From contig NZ_QRNF01000015.1 of the NCBI RefSeq assembly GCF_003474435.1, forward strand, positions 1-64,000: a stretch of DNA of 64,000 bases, in the 5' to 3' direction. The translations under genes and the position numbers were made by a program. Origin of the DNA: Ruminococcus sp. AF46-10NS (GTDB lineage Bacteria > Bacillota > Clostridia > Lachnospirales > Lachnospiraceae). Position 1 is the stretch's first letter, and each line of letters opens with the position of its first letter. Positions 36,456 through 44,791 of the stretch are shown piece by piece. A model generated the notes under the pieces. It had not been told where the DNA came from. It saw only the letters and a program-made list of their open reading frames with translations, and made no database searches.

Positions 36456-37179
36456 TATTATAAAAGCAGAACATCAAAAAGCCAAAAGAACCATGCGAAA
36501 AAAGTTTATCTGGGGATTTCCTCTTCTTACATTTGTCATGGCATTTATATTTACTCTTGGGATGACAAATGCTTATGCAGAAAGTGTTTGGAACTGGTGG
36601 TATACACTTTTGCTGCCAGGGATGATTGCTCTATTTTGTTATCTTTCTGTGGCGCAGGAGAAAAAGATAAAATACTATCATTTAATGACTATTCCCACAG
36701 ACAGAAGAAAATTGTTGCTGGGGAAAATTATTTATATTGGGTACATGATTTTGTTTTCTAATGTGATTGTGTTTGCAGGAGCAACGCTTGGAGGCTTTCT
36801 TCTAACGACACATGTTCCAGTTGGAGGAGCGTTGATTGCAGTATTGTTTCTGACGGTTTCTGAGTTATGGGAGATTCCGGTAGCTTTATTTTTAAGTGAA
36901 CGCTTTGGAATGATTGTAAACCTGTTCGTCTGTCTATTTATTACCGTCAGCGGTGTGGTGATATCACAAACCAGAATCTGGTATGTACTTGTTTCTGCAA
37001 TCCCTATGCGAATGATGTGTCCGTTGCTTCATATTTTACCGAATGGTCTTGCAGCAGAAGATGGGAATCCTTTTCTGAATACGGGAGTGATTGTTCCGGG
37101 GATCTGCCTCTCAATGATCTGGTTTGTTCTTGCAACGGTTTTGTTTTTGAAATGGTTTGAGAGAAGAGAGGTGAAGTAA
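36448..37179 (+). CDS. lanE: Lantibiotic-immunity ABC permease (LanE/MutE type)
   Basis: A 243-residue membrane protein with about six helices. MVNIIKAEHQKAKRTM and the WNWWYTLLLPG motif after the first helix are typical of the MutE/EpiE family. ATG 36448 with AGGTGA upstream overlaps the end of the ATPase gene by eight bases. It should work as a heterodimer with the next permease. Confidence 0.82.
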   Translation: MVNIIKAEHQKAKRTMRKKFIWGFPLLTFVMAFIFTLGMTNAYAESVWNWWYTLLLPGMIALFCYLSVAQEKKIKYYHLMTIPTDRRKLLLGKIIYIGYMILFSNVIVFAGATLGGFLLTTHVPVGGALIAVLFLTVSELWEIPVALFLSERFGMIVNLFVCLFITVSGVVISQTRIWYVLVSAIPMRMMCPLLHILPNGLAAEDGNPFLNTGVIVPGICLSMIWFVLATVLFLKWFERREVK

Positions 37180-37180
37180 G

Positions 37181-37921
37181 ATGCTTGGAAGATCTCTTAA
37201 TGCAGACTTGCGAAAGATGAAAGGAACATCTGTGATTCTGGCACACTTACTGATTCCGATTATAACCAGCGTTATATTTTTAATATATTACTTTTTTTCA
37301 CCATGGAATGAAAATATGAAAGTGATTGCATTTTATCAGGCAATAGGAGCAGGACTTCCGGTACTTATTGGAATTTTTACAGCAAGTGTGATGGAACAGG
37401 AACAAAATGCAGGTGATTTTCAAAATCTGTTGTCTTTACCGGATAAACCTGCAGCATTTTTATCGAAACTGTTGATGCTACTGGTTTTGTGTCTGTGCTC
37501 TATCCTATTGACAGCAATCATATTCGGAATTGGATTTGGAAGAATCGCATCAAGCGATATCGAAATCATGAAAGGATGTATATTTGCAGCATTGCTGCTG
37601 TGGGGAAGCAGTGTTCCACTTTATCTGTGGCAGCTGATTCTGGCTTTTCAGTTTGGAAAAGGGGTATCCATTGGAGCAGGGATTATATCAGGACTAATTA
37701 GTGCATTGATGCTTACCGGACTTGGAGATTATGTGTGGAAATATGTATTTGTCTGCTGGACGGGTAGAGTACCATATACTTATCTGCAATCTGTATTGGG
37801 AGAAACTAGTGTAGGTGAATGGTTGTCATTCATACCAGGTTGCTTAATATTTACAGGGATTAGTATGGTATACTATTTTTGGTGGGTAAACCACTGGGAA
37901 GGAAACAGAATATCGGAATAG
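37181..37921 (+). CDS. lanG: Lantibiotic-immunity ABC permease (LanG/MutG type)
   Basis: A 246-residue protein with six hydrophobic helices; ASVMEQEQNAGDFQNLL after the second helix matches the MutG family signature region (EREEKAGNF-type). It starts two bases after the preceding gene (GTAAG ATG), with a GAGGTG site. Together with the upstream ATPase and permease it makes a full LanFEG pump. Confidence 0.82.
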   Translation: MLGRSLNADLRKMKGTSVILAHLLIPIITSVIFLIYYFFSPWNENMKVIAFYQAIGAGLPVLIGIFTASVMEQEQNAGDFQNLLSLPDKPAAFLSKLLMLLVLCLCSILLTAIIFGIGFGRIASSDIEIMKGCIFAALLLWGSSVPLYLWQLILAFQFGKGVSIGAGIISGLISALMLTGLGDYVWKYVFVCWTGRVPYTYLQSVLGETSVGEWLSFIPGCLIFTGISMVYYFWWVNHWEGNRISE

Positions 37922-37935
37922 AATCGAGGGAAACT

Positions 37936-38598
37936 ATGGCAAAAATACTGGCAGTTGATGATGAACCGGCAATTCTGGAAATGATAGAAAGCATTTTGAA
38001 TAAGGATGGACATCTGGTTACCAAAGTAAGTAATCCGCTGAAACTTAATATGGAAGAATTACATCGTTATGACCTGATTTTACTTGACATTATGATGCCT
38101 GGAATGGACGGCTTTGAATTATGCAAAAGAATCAGGGCACTTGTGGATTGTCCGATTTTGTTTCTTACCGCAAAAACGGAGGAAAAAAGTCTGGTGAACG
38201 GACTTTCGTTGGGAGCAGATGATTATATTTCAAAGCCATTTGGAGTGATGGAACTTCGGGCAAGGATTCATGCACATCTTAGAAGAGAGCACAGGGAACA
38301 TTCTGTCCGGATGGTTTTGGGGAGGGTCTGTATTCAAATATCTCAAAAGAAACTATTGGTTGATGATAAGGAACTTCCTCTTACGAAAGCGGAGTACGAA
38401 ATTTGTGAATTCCTGGCTAAAAACAGGGGACAGGTTTTCTCGAAAGAACAGATTTTAGAAGAGGTCTTTGGTTTTGACAGTGAGAGTAATGACAGTACCA
38501 TTATCACGCATATCAAAAATATAAGAGCAAAATTTGCGGATTATGATTATACACCGATAAAAACAGTCTGGGGGATTGGATATAAATGGGAAGAGTAA
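37936..38598 (+). CDS. OmpR-family response regulator (LanR type)
   Basis: A 220-residue regulator: receiver domain with VDDEPAI acidic pocket, phosphorylatable Asp in LILLDIMMPGMDGFE and the conserved K in DYISKPFG; winged-helix C-terminus (LTKAEYEICEFLAKN, VWGIGYKWEE). ATG 37936 follows CGAGGG. It probably turns on the pump genes when the partner kinase senses the peptide. The kinase gene overlaps its end. Confidence 0.92.
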   Translation: MAKILAVDDEPAILEMIESILNKDGHLVTKVSNPLKLNMEELHRYDLILLDIMMPGMDGFELCKRIRALVDCPILFLTAKTEEKSLVNGLSLGADDYISKPFGVMELRARIHAHLRREHREHSVRMVLGRVCIQISQKKLLVDDKELPLTKAEYEICEFLAKNRGQVFSKEQILEEVFGFDSESNDSTIITHIKNIRAKFADYDYTPIKTVWGIGYKWEE

Positions 38599-39961
38599 AG
38601 AGAAGCAATGCACTCAGCTGGATTTTTATGAGATATGTACTGGTCATGCTTGGATCATTAGTAGGTTTGGTGATTGTTGCTTGGCTGCTGCTGTACCTTT
38701 TGATTAGTGTGGGCTGTATCTATCCGGCGAATTATGCAGAGCAAAAGATTAATGAAGCATATGATACGATTTTACGTGCGGATAAAGTAACTGCTGAGAT
38801 GATTCCTGCACTTTGTGATTATGTAATCTTTTCAGAGAATGGAGAGAAAATAGGTGGAGATCTGTCAGAACAATACGAACAGATAGCATGGAATGTTGCA
38901 AAGTACGGAAACGCATCCGGGAAATATTTTTATAAAGTAATTGTAAGGGAAAATGAATATGTTGTATTGCAATATCGCCTGACACCTCAATATCATTCAG
39001 CTTTTTTGAGGGAGCATTTTATAGGACCACAGAATGTGATGAGTATTATGTCAGTGATTGGAGCGGTAGCGATTATCATCATTCCGTCCATACGTTTTGG
39101 AAAAAGAATCAAAAAGCAGATGCAGCCTGTATTAGACGCAATCAGACAAATAAAGGATCAAAATCTGGAATATGAGACATCCTGTTCCGGTATCAAAGAG
39201 TTTGATGACTGTTTATCGGCAATCGATGATATGCGAGATGCATTGCGAGAATCTTTAGAAAAGCAGTGGAAAACAGAGCAGGAAAAGAAAAAACAGATGT
39301 CTGCTTTGGCGCATGATATTAAAACACCTCTTACGATTGTACGGGGAAATGCAGAACTACTTTCAGAGACTGAACTGACCACAGAACAGAAGAATAATAT
39401 CACTTATGTTTTGAACGGCACAACACAGATACAAAGTTATGTAAAACAGTTGATAGATGTCACAAAATCATGGAATTGCAGTGATGTTACCTATACAACG
39501 GTGAGGTTAGAAGATTTTTTCGCAGATATAAAGGAACAGGCACTCGGACTGGTAGAAATCTATCACCAGAAAATAGATTGGAAGGCGGGACAAAGTGATA
39601 AAAAGGTAACGATTGCTTATGATCCAATGTTCCGGGCCGTAATGAATATGATTCAGAATGCAGTGGAGCATACAAAAGAAAATGGAATCATTTATATTGA
39701 CGCAAAGGAGCAGGATGGCCGGCTGACATTCATTGTGGAGGATAGCGGATCAGGATTTACAAAAGAAGCATTATTGCATGGCACAGAGCAGTTTTTTATG
39801 GATGACACAAGTAGAAATGGCGAAGCCCATTATGGGATGGGACTATTTTTGCAAAAACTGTGGCTGAAAAATATGGTGGAGGTATTAAACTTTCAAATTC
39901 TGAAAATACAGGTGGGGCGAGGGTAGAAATATTTTTCCTGAGTAGTCAAGAAACAAGCTAA
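38586..39961 (+). pseudogene. Sensor histidine kinase (LanK type), one frameshift at the 3' end
   Basis: Two N-terminal helices flank an external loop (TVLRADKVTAEM-like region), then a HAMP-like linker, H box SALAHDIKTPLTIV, N box NMIQNAVEHTKENG and G1 VEDSGSGFT. At 39846-39850 the T run has five T where six are needed; restoring it yields GMGLFFAKTVAEKYGG and a normal end at TAA 39959-39961 (about 458 residues). As printed, the G2 region is replaced by a wrong 25-residue tail ending at 39926. The kinase should sense extracellular antimicrobial peptide and phosphorylate the response regulator. Confidence 0.85.
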
Positions 39962-39979
39962 ATAGACCGCAATTAAGCT

Positions 39980-40008
39980 ATGTAAAAGAAATTTTACATG
40001 CTTTTATC
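39980..40008 (+). terminator. Terminator after the kinase gene
   Basis: ATGTAAAA, loop GAAA, TTTTACAT, then CTTTTAT. Confidence 0.65.
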
Positions 40009-40085
40009 TAATATGTAAAAGCCTTTTGATAGACATTACTACTACGTTTGCTGTAATCTCATGGAAGAAGGAGGCATACAGAATT

Positions 40086-40226
40086 ATGATAGCTGATAAA
40101 ATTAAAAATGCTCGTACTATTCTTTATTACATAAGAACCATGTGTGATGTAAGAAGCCGGATGAAGAATGAGTTGGAGTATCGAGTAAATGAAAAACAGG
40201 AAAACAGTATTCTGTTAAAAGAATGA
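40086..40226 (+). CDS. Possible 46-residue protein of unknown function
   Basis: ATG 40086 follows AAGGAGG at 40067-40073 and encodes a basic, helical-looking peptide (IADKIKNARTILYYIRTM). No family is recognised. It may be the N-terminal remnant of a larger gene. Confidence 0.35.
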   Translation: MIADKIKNARTILYYIRTMCDVRSRMKNELEYRVNEKQENSILLKE

Positions 40227-40383
40227 TGGGTGGCAGAGTCATTGAAGCAAATACAAATTTTTATAGATACCCTATCTGCCACCTGCCGTCTGCCGGTGTA
40301 TGAAATTACGAAAACAGATTGCGAATCGCTTGCAACTTGCAATCAAACAAGATATAATGAAGAAAAAAGAGGAGGCGATATCT

Positions 40384-40692
40384 ATGGCAAGAACAGCAAA
40401 TGTATTTGCACGTGTCGAACCTGAAGTAAAAGAACAGGCAGAGCAGGTGCTTGATCGACTTGGAATTCCAATGTCCAATGCAGTAGGAATGTTTCTGAGA
40501 CAGATTGTGCTCCAGAGAGGAATTCCTTTTGAGATGAAACTTCCAGCTTATGAGGAGCCTGTGGCATATGGCTCTCTGACAAAGGAACAGTTCAATGCAG
40601 AAATAGAAAAAGGCATGGAAGATATTAAGGCTGGCAGAGTGTATTCAGCAGATGAAGTTGAAGCAGAAATGAAACGGGAATTTGGTATATGA
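40384..40692 (+). CDS. RelB/DinJ-type antitoxin
   Basis: A 102-residue antitoxin with the ribbon-helix-helix opening ARTANVFARVEPEVKEQAEQVLDRLGI, LPMSNAV-like PMSNAVGMFLRQI and an acidic C-terminus that should wrap the toxin. AGAGGAGG supports ATG 40384. The toxin gene overlaps its stop by four bases (ATGA), the classic layout of type II modules. It should also repress its own promoter. Confidence 0.87.
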   Translation: MARTANVFARVEPEVKEQAEQVLDRLGIPMSNAVGMFLRQIVLQRGIPFEMKLPAYEEPVAYGSLTKEQFNAEIEKGMEDIKAGRVYSADEVEAEMKREFGI

Positions 40693-41027
40693 AATATAAA
40701 GTGATGTATACAGCAGGAGCAAAGAAAGATCTGCGAAATATTTTCAGATATATTTCAGAGGAACTGTTAGCCCCAGAGAATGCTGCAGGACAGACAGAGC
40801 GGATTATGACGGCAATTCGGAAGCTGGATACTATGCCGAACAGAAATCGGCTCTATGAGGAAGAACCGTGGCACAGCAGAGGACTTCGATTCTTTCCGGT
40901 GGATAATTATCTGGTATTTTACAAAACAGATGATGAAACTGAAATAGTATATGTAGTGCGAATTATGTATGGTGGACGTGATATTCATAAACAGTTAAGT
41001 CAAACAGAAGACGTTTCAGTAAATTAA
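40689..41027 (+). CDS. RelE/ParE-family toxin
   Basis: A 112-residue toxin fold: YKVMYTAGAKKDLRNIFRYI, the central RNRLYEEEPW and the terminal strand LVFYKTDDETEIVYVVRIMYGGRDI. ParE-type proteins attack gyrase and RelE-type cut mRNA at the ribosome; the sequence here is closer to the ParE/RelE superfamily as a whole and the subtype is not decidable by eye. The overlap with the antitoxin gene ensures coupled expression. It lies within the island and may help keep it. Confidence 0.83.
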   Translation: MKYKVMYTAGAKKDLRNIFRYISEELLAPENAAGQTERIMTAIRKLDTMPNRNRLYEEEPWHSRGLRFFPVDNYLVFYKTDDETEIVYVVRIMYGGRDIHKQLSQTEDVSVN

Positions 41028-41051
41028 AATAGAATATGGAACTAAAACACG

Positions 41052-41091
41052 AGCAGTTAGTCTATGAAAAATAGGTTAGCTGCTTTTTTTA
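41052..41091 (+). terminator. Terminator after the toxin gene
   Basis: AGCAGTTAGTC pairs over 11 positions with GGTTAGCTGCT (including G-U pairs), followed by TTTTTTT. Confidence 0.65.
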
Positions 41092-41113
41092 TGCAAAAAG
41101 GGAGGTGCGGTGT

Positions 41114-41233
41114 ATGGGATATGCACGTAAAGATGTAGAGAAAACAAAGAAAATAGCAAAGAAATTTGTGCGCTATCAAGAGGGTGCAGAGCTTTATAGC
41201 ATTGGACTGACGAAATTGAATAATACGGAGTGA
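41114..41233 (+). pseudogene. Truncated DUF6462-like gene
   Basis: ATG 41114 after GGGAGGTG gives 39 residues (KKFVRYQEGAELYSIGLTKL then NNTE and stop), matching only the N-terminal half of the DUF6462-like genes at the left of the island. It seems to be a broken copy. Confidence 0.55.
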
Positions 41234-41293
41234 AAGCCGTTACTGCGATTGGGCAGTTACAAGCCCGAATTACCGTACTCATGTAAGTTCCTC

Positions 41294-41875
41294 TCAGATT
41301 CCATGAAATGCCCGGTATTCCCGGTACATTTCAATCATATTTTTTTTTGCATTTTTCAAATAAGAAGTATCATCGCTAATTCGTCCAAGAAGAAAATATC
41401 CCTGATAGATAGAAAGCATGCGCTGAGAAAGAATTTTTGCATGATCTGGAGACAATCCGGAGTATAACAATACTTCCTGAAAAATCTGCTCAAATTTTTT
41501 CAGTCCTTCCATAAATACAGATGCAACTGCAGGCTTGCTAAGTGCTGTTTCCATGCCCATCACCGCATACGGGCAGCCTGCAAATGTTTGTCCATTTGTC
41601 CTTTCAGATAAAAAATCAAAGATTTCTTCAATAAAACTTTCCCAGTCATTTCCCTGAGAACTATTTTGAAATTGTTCCAGTAAGATTTTTTGATAGTATT
41701 CCGTTACCGCTGTTGCCAGGTCATCCTTGCTTTTGAAATAAAAATAAAAAGATCCTTTTGGAAGGTCTGTTTGTTTGAGGATTTCGCTGATTCCAGTAGC
41801 AGAATACCCATTTTTCCAAAATAATTCAGCAGCACACTCGATCAGGCGTTGTCTGGATTCTTCACCCTTTTTCAA
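41294..41875 (-). CDS. TetR-family transcriptional regulator
   Basis: A 193-residue repressor with the TetR N-terminal domain (RQRLIECAAELFWKNGYSATGISEIL, LPKGSFYFYFKSKDDL). The C-terminal half resembles the TetR-C subgroup with NGQTFAGCPYAVMGMET. The start is TTG 41875 with GGAGG nine bases upstream, inside the 3' end of the preceding gene, so the two are translationally coupled. A palindrome in the operon promoter is the likely operator, so it probably represses itself. Confidence 0.88.
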   Translation of the reverse strand: MKKGEESRQRLIECAAELFWKNGYSATGISEILKQTDLPKGSFYFYFKSKDDLATAVTEYYQKILLEQFQNSSQGNDWESFIEEIFDFLSERTNGQTFAGCPYAVMGMETALSKPAVASVFMEGLKKFEQIFQEVLLYSGLSPDHAKILSQRMLSIYQGYFLLGRISDDTSYLKNAKKNMIEMYREYRAFHGI

Positions 41876-42500
41876 TTCGCATTTCCTCCTTCAGTCTGGA
41901 AAACAGATGTGTAAGTGCAAACATAAGCGTTTCATAATGCATGTAATCTAAAGTATTCCTATCTGCAAGAATTTGAAGACTTGCCGGGAACTCGTCATCA
42001 GCTTCCCAGAAACGGATGATAATCGGCAAAAAAGGAAAAAGATTTAATTTAAAAGCAACATCTCCTTTTTCCAGTTCCTTTCCGGAAAGTGATATACAGG
42101 CATTACGCAATTCAACGGTTTTTCCGTTAAAAAAGTCAGCGGTATTCTGAAAAAATCCTCTGTTCGGTGAGAGATTTCCTGTTCGGACAGAGGAAAGGCT
42201 GTTTATATTTACAAATTCATGTGACAGATGGCATCTATCCTTTGAATAACATAAAACATCATAAATAGTCATTGCTTCATTATGATTGGCTTCATGAACT
42301 GTTTCAAAATCATTATCTGACCACTGAACACTTCCCGTTTTTCGGTTAATACGATAGGTACGGTTAATAAAAGTAATATATAACCAGTCAGAATTGTAAT
42401 CTAATGAATATTTATGTATCATTGTAGCCTGATCATATTGCAGGAAAACATGTGCCATTGAAATTTTTGTTTTATCATAATTATTGATAGCTTTCGTCAT
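41862..42500 (-). CDS. DUF3786-containing protein
   Basis: About 212 residues. The string YDVLCYSK, then LEKGDVAFKLNLFPFLPIIIRFWEADDEFPASLQIL and HYETLMFALTHL mark a DUF3786 domain, common in anaerobes and of unknown function. ATG 42500 follows TTGGAG; a TTG frame extension to 42512 is possible. It heads the operon with the TetR gene. DUF3786 has been seen near corrinoid or methyl-transfer genes in other organisms, but no such link is shown here. Confidence 0.7.
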   Translation of the reverse strand: MTKAINNYDKTKISMAHVFLQYDQATMIHKYSLDYNSDWLYITFINRTYRINRKTGSVQWSDNDFETVHEANHNEAMTIYDVLCYSKDRCHLSHEFVNINSLSSVRTGNLSPNRGFFQNTADFFNGKTVELRNACISLSGKELEKGDVAFKLNLFPFLPIIIRFWEADDEFPASLQILADRNTLDYMHYETLMFALTHLFSRLKEEMRIEKG

Positions 42501-42537
42501 ATATTTCTCCAAGAAGATTTTTGTTGTAGCTATTTAC

Positions 42538-42566
42538 AAAATAGACTAATCGGTCTATAAAGTCAA
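42538..42566 (-). promoter_or_regulatory. Promoter and TetR operator
   Basis: On the minus strand TTGACT (42561-42566) and TATTTT (42538-42543) are 17 bases apart. Between them TAGAC at 42542-42546 and GTCTA at 42553-42557 form a palindrome in the spacer, where a TetR dimer would block polymerase. Confidence 0.65.
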
Positions 42567-42651
42567 TACATTTTGCGTAACAAATAAAAATTAATGATCA
42601 TGAAAAGTAAATGACTAAGACTTCCCATACCTTCTAATGGCAGATGACAGA

Positions 42652-42680
42652 ATCCCGGCAGTCAACTACTGCAAAACAGT
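42652..42680 (+). repeat. Right 29-base direct repeat of the accessory island
   Basis: Twenty-seven of 29 bases match 34592-34620 (differences at the 17th and 21st base). The two copies are 8.06 kb apart, in the same orientation. They look like ends of an integrated or recombined segment. Confidence 0.7.
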
Positions 42681-42721
42681 ATATAACAGTTGACAACAGT
42701 ATTATACTGTTATATACTGTT
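42675..42721 (+). promoter_or_regulatory. GntR promoter with 16-base inverted repeat operator
   Basis: AACAGTATATAACAGT at 42675-42690 and its exact complement at 42706-42721 surround a TTGACA (42690-42695) and TATACT (42713-42718) promoter with 17-base spacing. Such a symmetric site is typical of autorepression by YtrA-type GntR proteins. Confidence 0.8.
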
Positions 42722-42739
42722 TACAACAGGAGGGAACAT

Positions 42740-43114
42740 ATGAAGATTATAATCAATAATACATCGATGGTACCAATTTATGAGCAGATCATGGAGCAGA
42801 TCAAGGCGCAGATCATCTCCGGAGAGTTAAAAGAAAATGATATATTGCCGTCCGTGAGAACAATGGCAAAGGAACTGAAGATCAGTGCACTTACTGTGAA
42901 GAAAGCATATGACAATCTGGAAGCAGAGGGCATGACAGTCACAGTTCATGGGAAAGGAACGTATGTAGCGGCTTCGAATACACAGCTGATGGAAGAAGAG
43001 CGCAGGAAAGAGGTTGAGGCGGATCTGGAAGCAGCAATTCAGAAGGGAAGGCGCTGCGGAATGAAAGAGGAAGAGATCCGTTCGTTGTTTGAACTCATCA
43101 TGGAGGATGAATGA
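42740..43114 (+). CDS. GntR-family repressor (YtrA type)
   Basis: A 124-residue regulator with an N-terminal winged helix (PIYEQIMEQIKAQIISGEL, LPSVRTMAKELKISALTVKKAYDNLEAEG) and only a short C-terminal helix, the YtrA subfamily that controls ABC transporters. AGGAGG precedes ATG 42740. The next gene begins inside its stop codon. Its operator is the inverted repeat just upstream. Confidence 0.9.
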   Translation: MKIIINNTSMVPIYEQIMEQIKAQIISGELKENDILPSVRTMAKELKISALTVKKAYDNLEAEGMTVTVHGKGTYVAASNTQLMEEERRKEVEADLEAAIQKGRRCGMKEEEIRSLFELIMEDE

Positions 43115-43965
43115 TTATGTTGGAGATTAAAGGAGTAAAGAAAAGCTACGGTGAATTTCAGTTAGACTGTTCGTTAAATGTAGAAAAAGGAAGAATCACT
43201 GGTCTGGTTGGAGAGAACGGAGCCGGTAAGAGTACTTTGTTCAAGGCAGTGCTCGGACTCATTTCTTATGATGCCGGTGAGATAAAGATCCTGGGAAAAA
43301 TACCGGAAGAGTTAAGTGAAAAAGAGAAAGAAGAGCTGGGAGTTGTCCTGGCAGAAACCGGATTCAGTGGATACTTGAAAGGGAAAGATGTTGAGGCAGT
43401 CCTTGCCAAATTGTATCCAAAGTTTGAAGCAGAAAAATTTCATCAGATGTGTGAAGAATATCAGATTCCGTTGGATAAATTTATAAAAGAGTACTCAACA
43501 GGAATGAAAGCAAAGCTGAATCTGATCATTGCATTGACACATCAGGCAGAATTTCTGATGCTGGATGAGCCGACAGCAGGGCTTGATGTCGGAGCGAGGG
43601 AAAGGATGCTGGATATTTTAAGAGAGTATATGGAAGAAGAGCCGGAGAGAAGTATCCTGATCAGCTCACATATTTCTTCGGACCTAGAACATCTGTGTGA
43701 TGACATTTATGTGATACATAAAGGAAAGATCATACTTCATGAAGAGATGGATATGATTCTTGAAAAATATGCAGTGTTGAAGGTCAGTGAGGAACAATAT
43801 CAGGCAGTGGATAAAAGGTATCTTTTGAAAGAGAAAAAAGAGTTTTTTGGAGTTGCCTGTCTGACGAACGAGAAGCAGTATTATATAGAAAATTATCCGG
43901 AAATCGTAGTAGAGAGCGGATCACTCGATCAGGTGATCCTGATGTTGACAGGAGGCGAAAGATGA
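43111..43965 (+). CDS. ABC transporter ATP-binding protein
   Basis: A 284-residue ATPase: Walker A GENGAGKSTL, signature EYSTGMKAKLNL, Walker B LMLDEPTAGLD and H-loop SSH, followed by a C-terminal extension of about 65 residues. It works with the adjacent permease, and expression is set by the GntR repressor. The start is ATG 43111 (overlapping the GntR stop) or ATG 43117. The cargo is unknown; relatives export peptides or respond to cell-wall antibiotics. Confidence 0.88.
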   Translation: MIMLEIKGVKKSYGEFQLDCSLNVEKGRITGLVGENGAGKSTLFKAVLGLISYDAGEIKILGKIPEELSEKEKEELGVVLAETGFSGYLKGKDVEAVLAKLYPKFEAEKFHQMCEEYQIPLDKFIKEYSTGMKAKLNLIIALTHQAEFLMLDEPTAGLDVGARERMLDILREYMEEEPERSILISSHISSDLEHLCDDIYVIHKGKIILHEEMDMILEKYAVLKVSEEQYQAVDKRYLLKEKKEFFGVACLTNEKQYYIENYPEIVVESGSLDQVILMLTGGER

Positions 43966-44636
43966 TGAAAGGAATCAGAGGGCTTTTGGAAAAGGATTTT
44001 CGATTGTTTTTTCGGCAAGGTGGTAATCTTTTTTTGGTGTTAGCGTTTGTAGCATTGTTTTTTATACTTACGGGAAAAACGGGAGCTGCTTTCATTGCAA
44101 TGTATATCCCATCTGTTCTGGCGATATATTCAGGTAATACGATCAGTTATGATGAAAATGGCCATGGTTACACATATTTATTTTCTTTACCCGTAAATAA
44201 AAAAATATATGTCAGAGAGAAATATATTTTTTCCTTTATCATGACAGTATGTGGATGGTGCATTGGAATGATCTGTGCAGGAATTATGGTACTCATAAAT
44301 CCTGAAGAGGTGTTTGATCCGGAAATGCTGGCAATGGAGTTGATCACATTTTTTGTGTTTCAGGCAATTGCGGGAATTATGATCGCGATCAGGATAAGGT
44401 TCGAAGGAGAGAAAGGGCGAATTGTGCTGCCAATCGCAATTTTAATTATTTTTGCGATTTGTTATACAATTGGATCTTTTGTGAAGGCTAACTTGGGATT
44501 AAAAGAAAGTATTCTGCATATGATAGGTGGAATAGGAGATTTTGAAATTGCGATTGCCCTTATTGTGCTAAGTCTGCTTATATGCTTTGCTTCGTATAAG
44601 TATAGTATGAGCGCCATGAAGAAGAAAGAGTTTTAA
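43962..44636 (+). CDS. ABC-2 type permease
   Basis: A 224-residue protein with a cytoplasmic start (LLEKDFRLFFRQGGN) and six hydrophobic helices, paired with the ATPase before it (four-base overlap, GGAGGCG upstream). SYDENGHGYTYLFSLPVNKKIYV is a typical ABC-2 cytoplasmic loop. The substrate is unknown. Confidence 0.83.
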   Translation: MMKGIRGLLEKDFRLFFRQGGNLFLVLAFVALFFILTGKTGAAFIAMYIPSVLAIYSGNTISYDENGHGYTYLFSLPVNKKIYVREKYIFSFIMTVCGWCIGMICAGIMVLINPEEVFDPEMLAMELITFFVFQAIAGIMIAIRIRFEGEKGRIVLPIAILIIFAICYTIGSFVKANLGLKESILHMIGGIGDFEIAIALIVLSLLICFASYKYSMSAMKKKEF

Positions 44637-44791
44637 GATAGGTGTGGCAAAAATGATCCGTTAAAAATAATGATTATAAAGTTGTAATAGCTACCAAAAA
44701 TATGAGAAAAACTTTGTGAAAAAATAGGCTTGTGTTTCGTAAGAGTCCCTTGTAAAATAGCGGTCAAGGATGAAAAGAAAAGGAGATTCTT

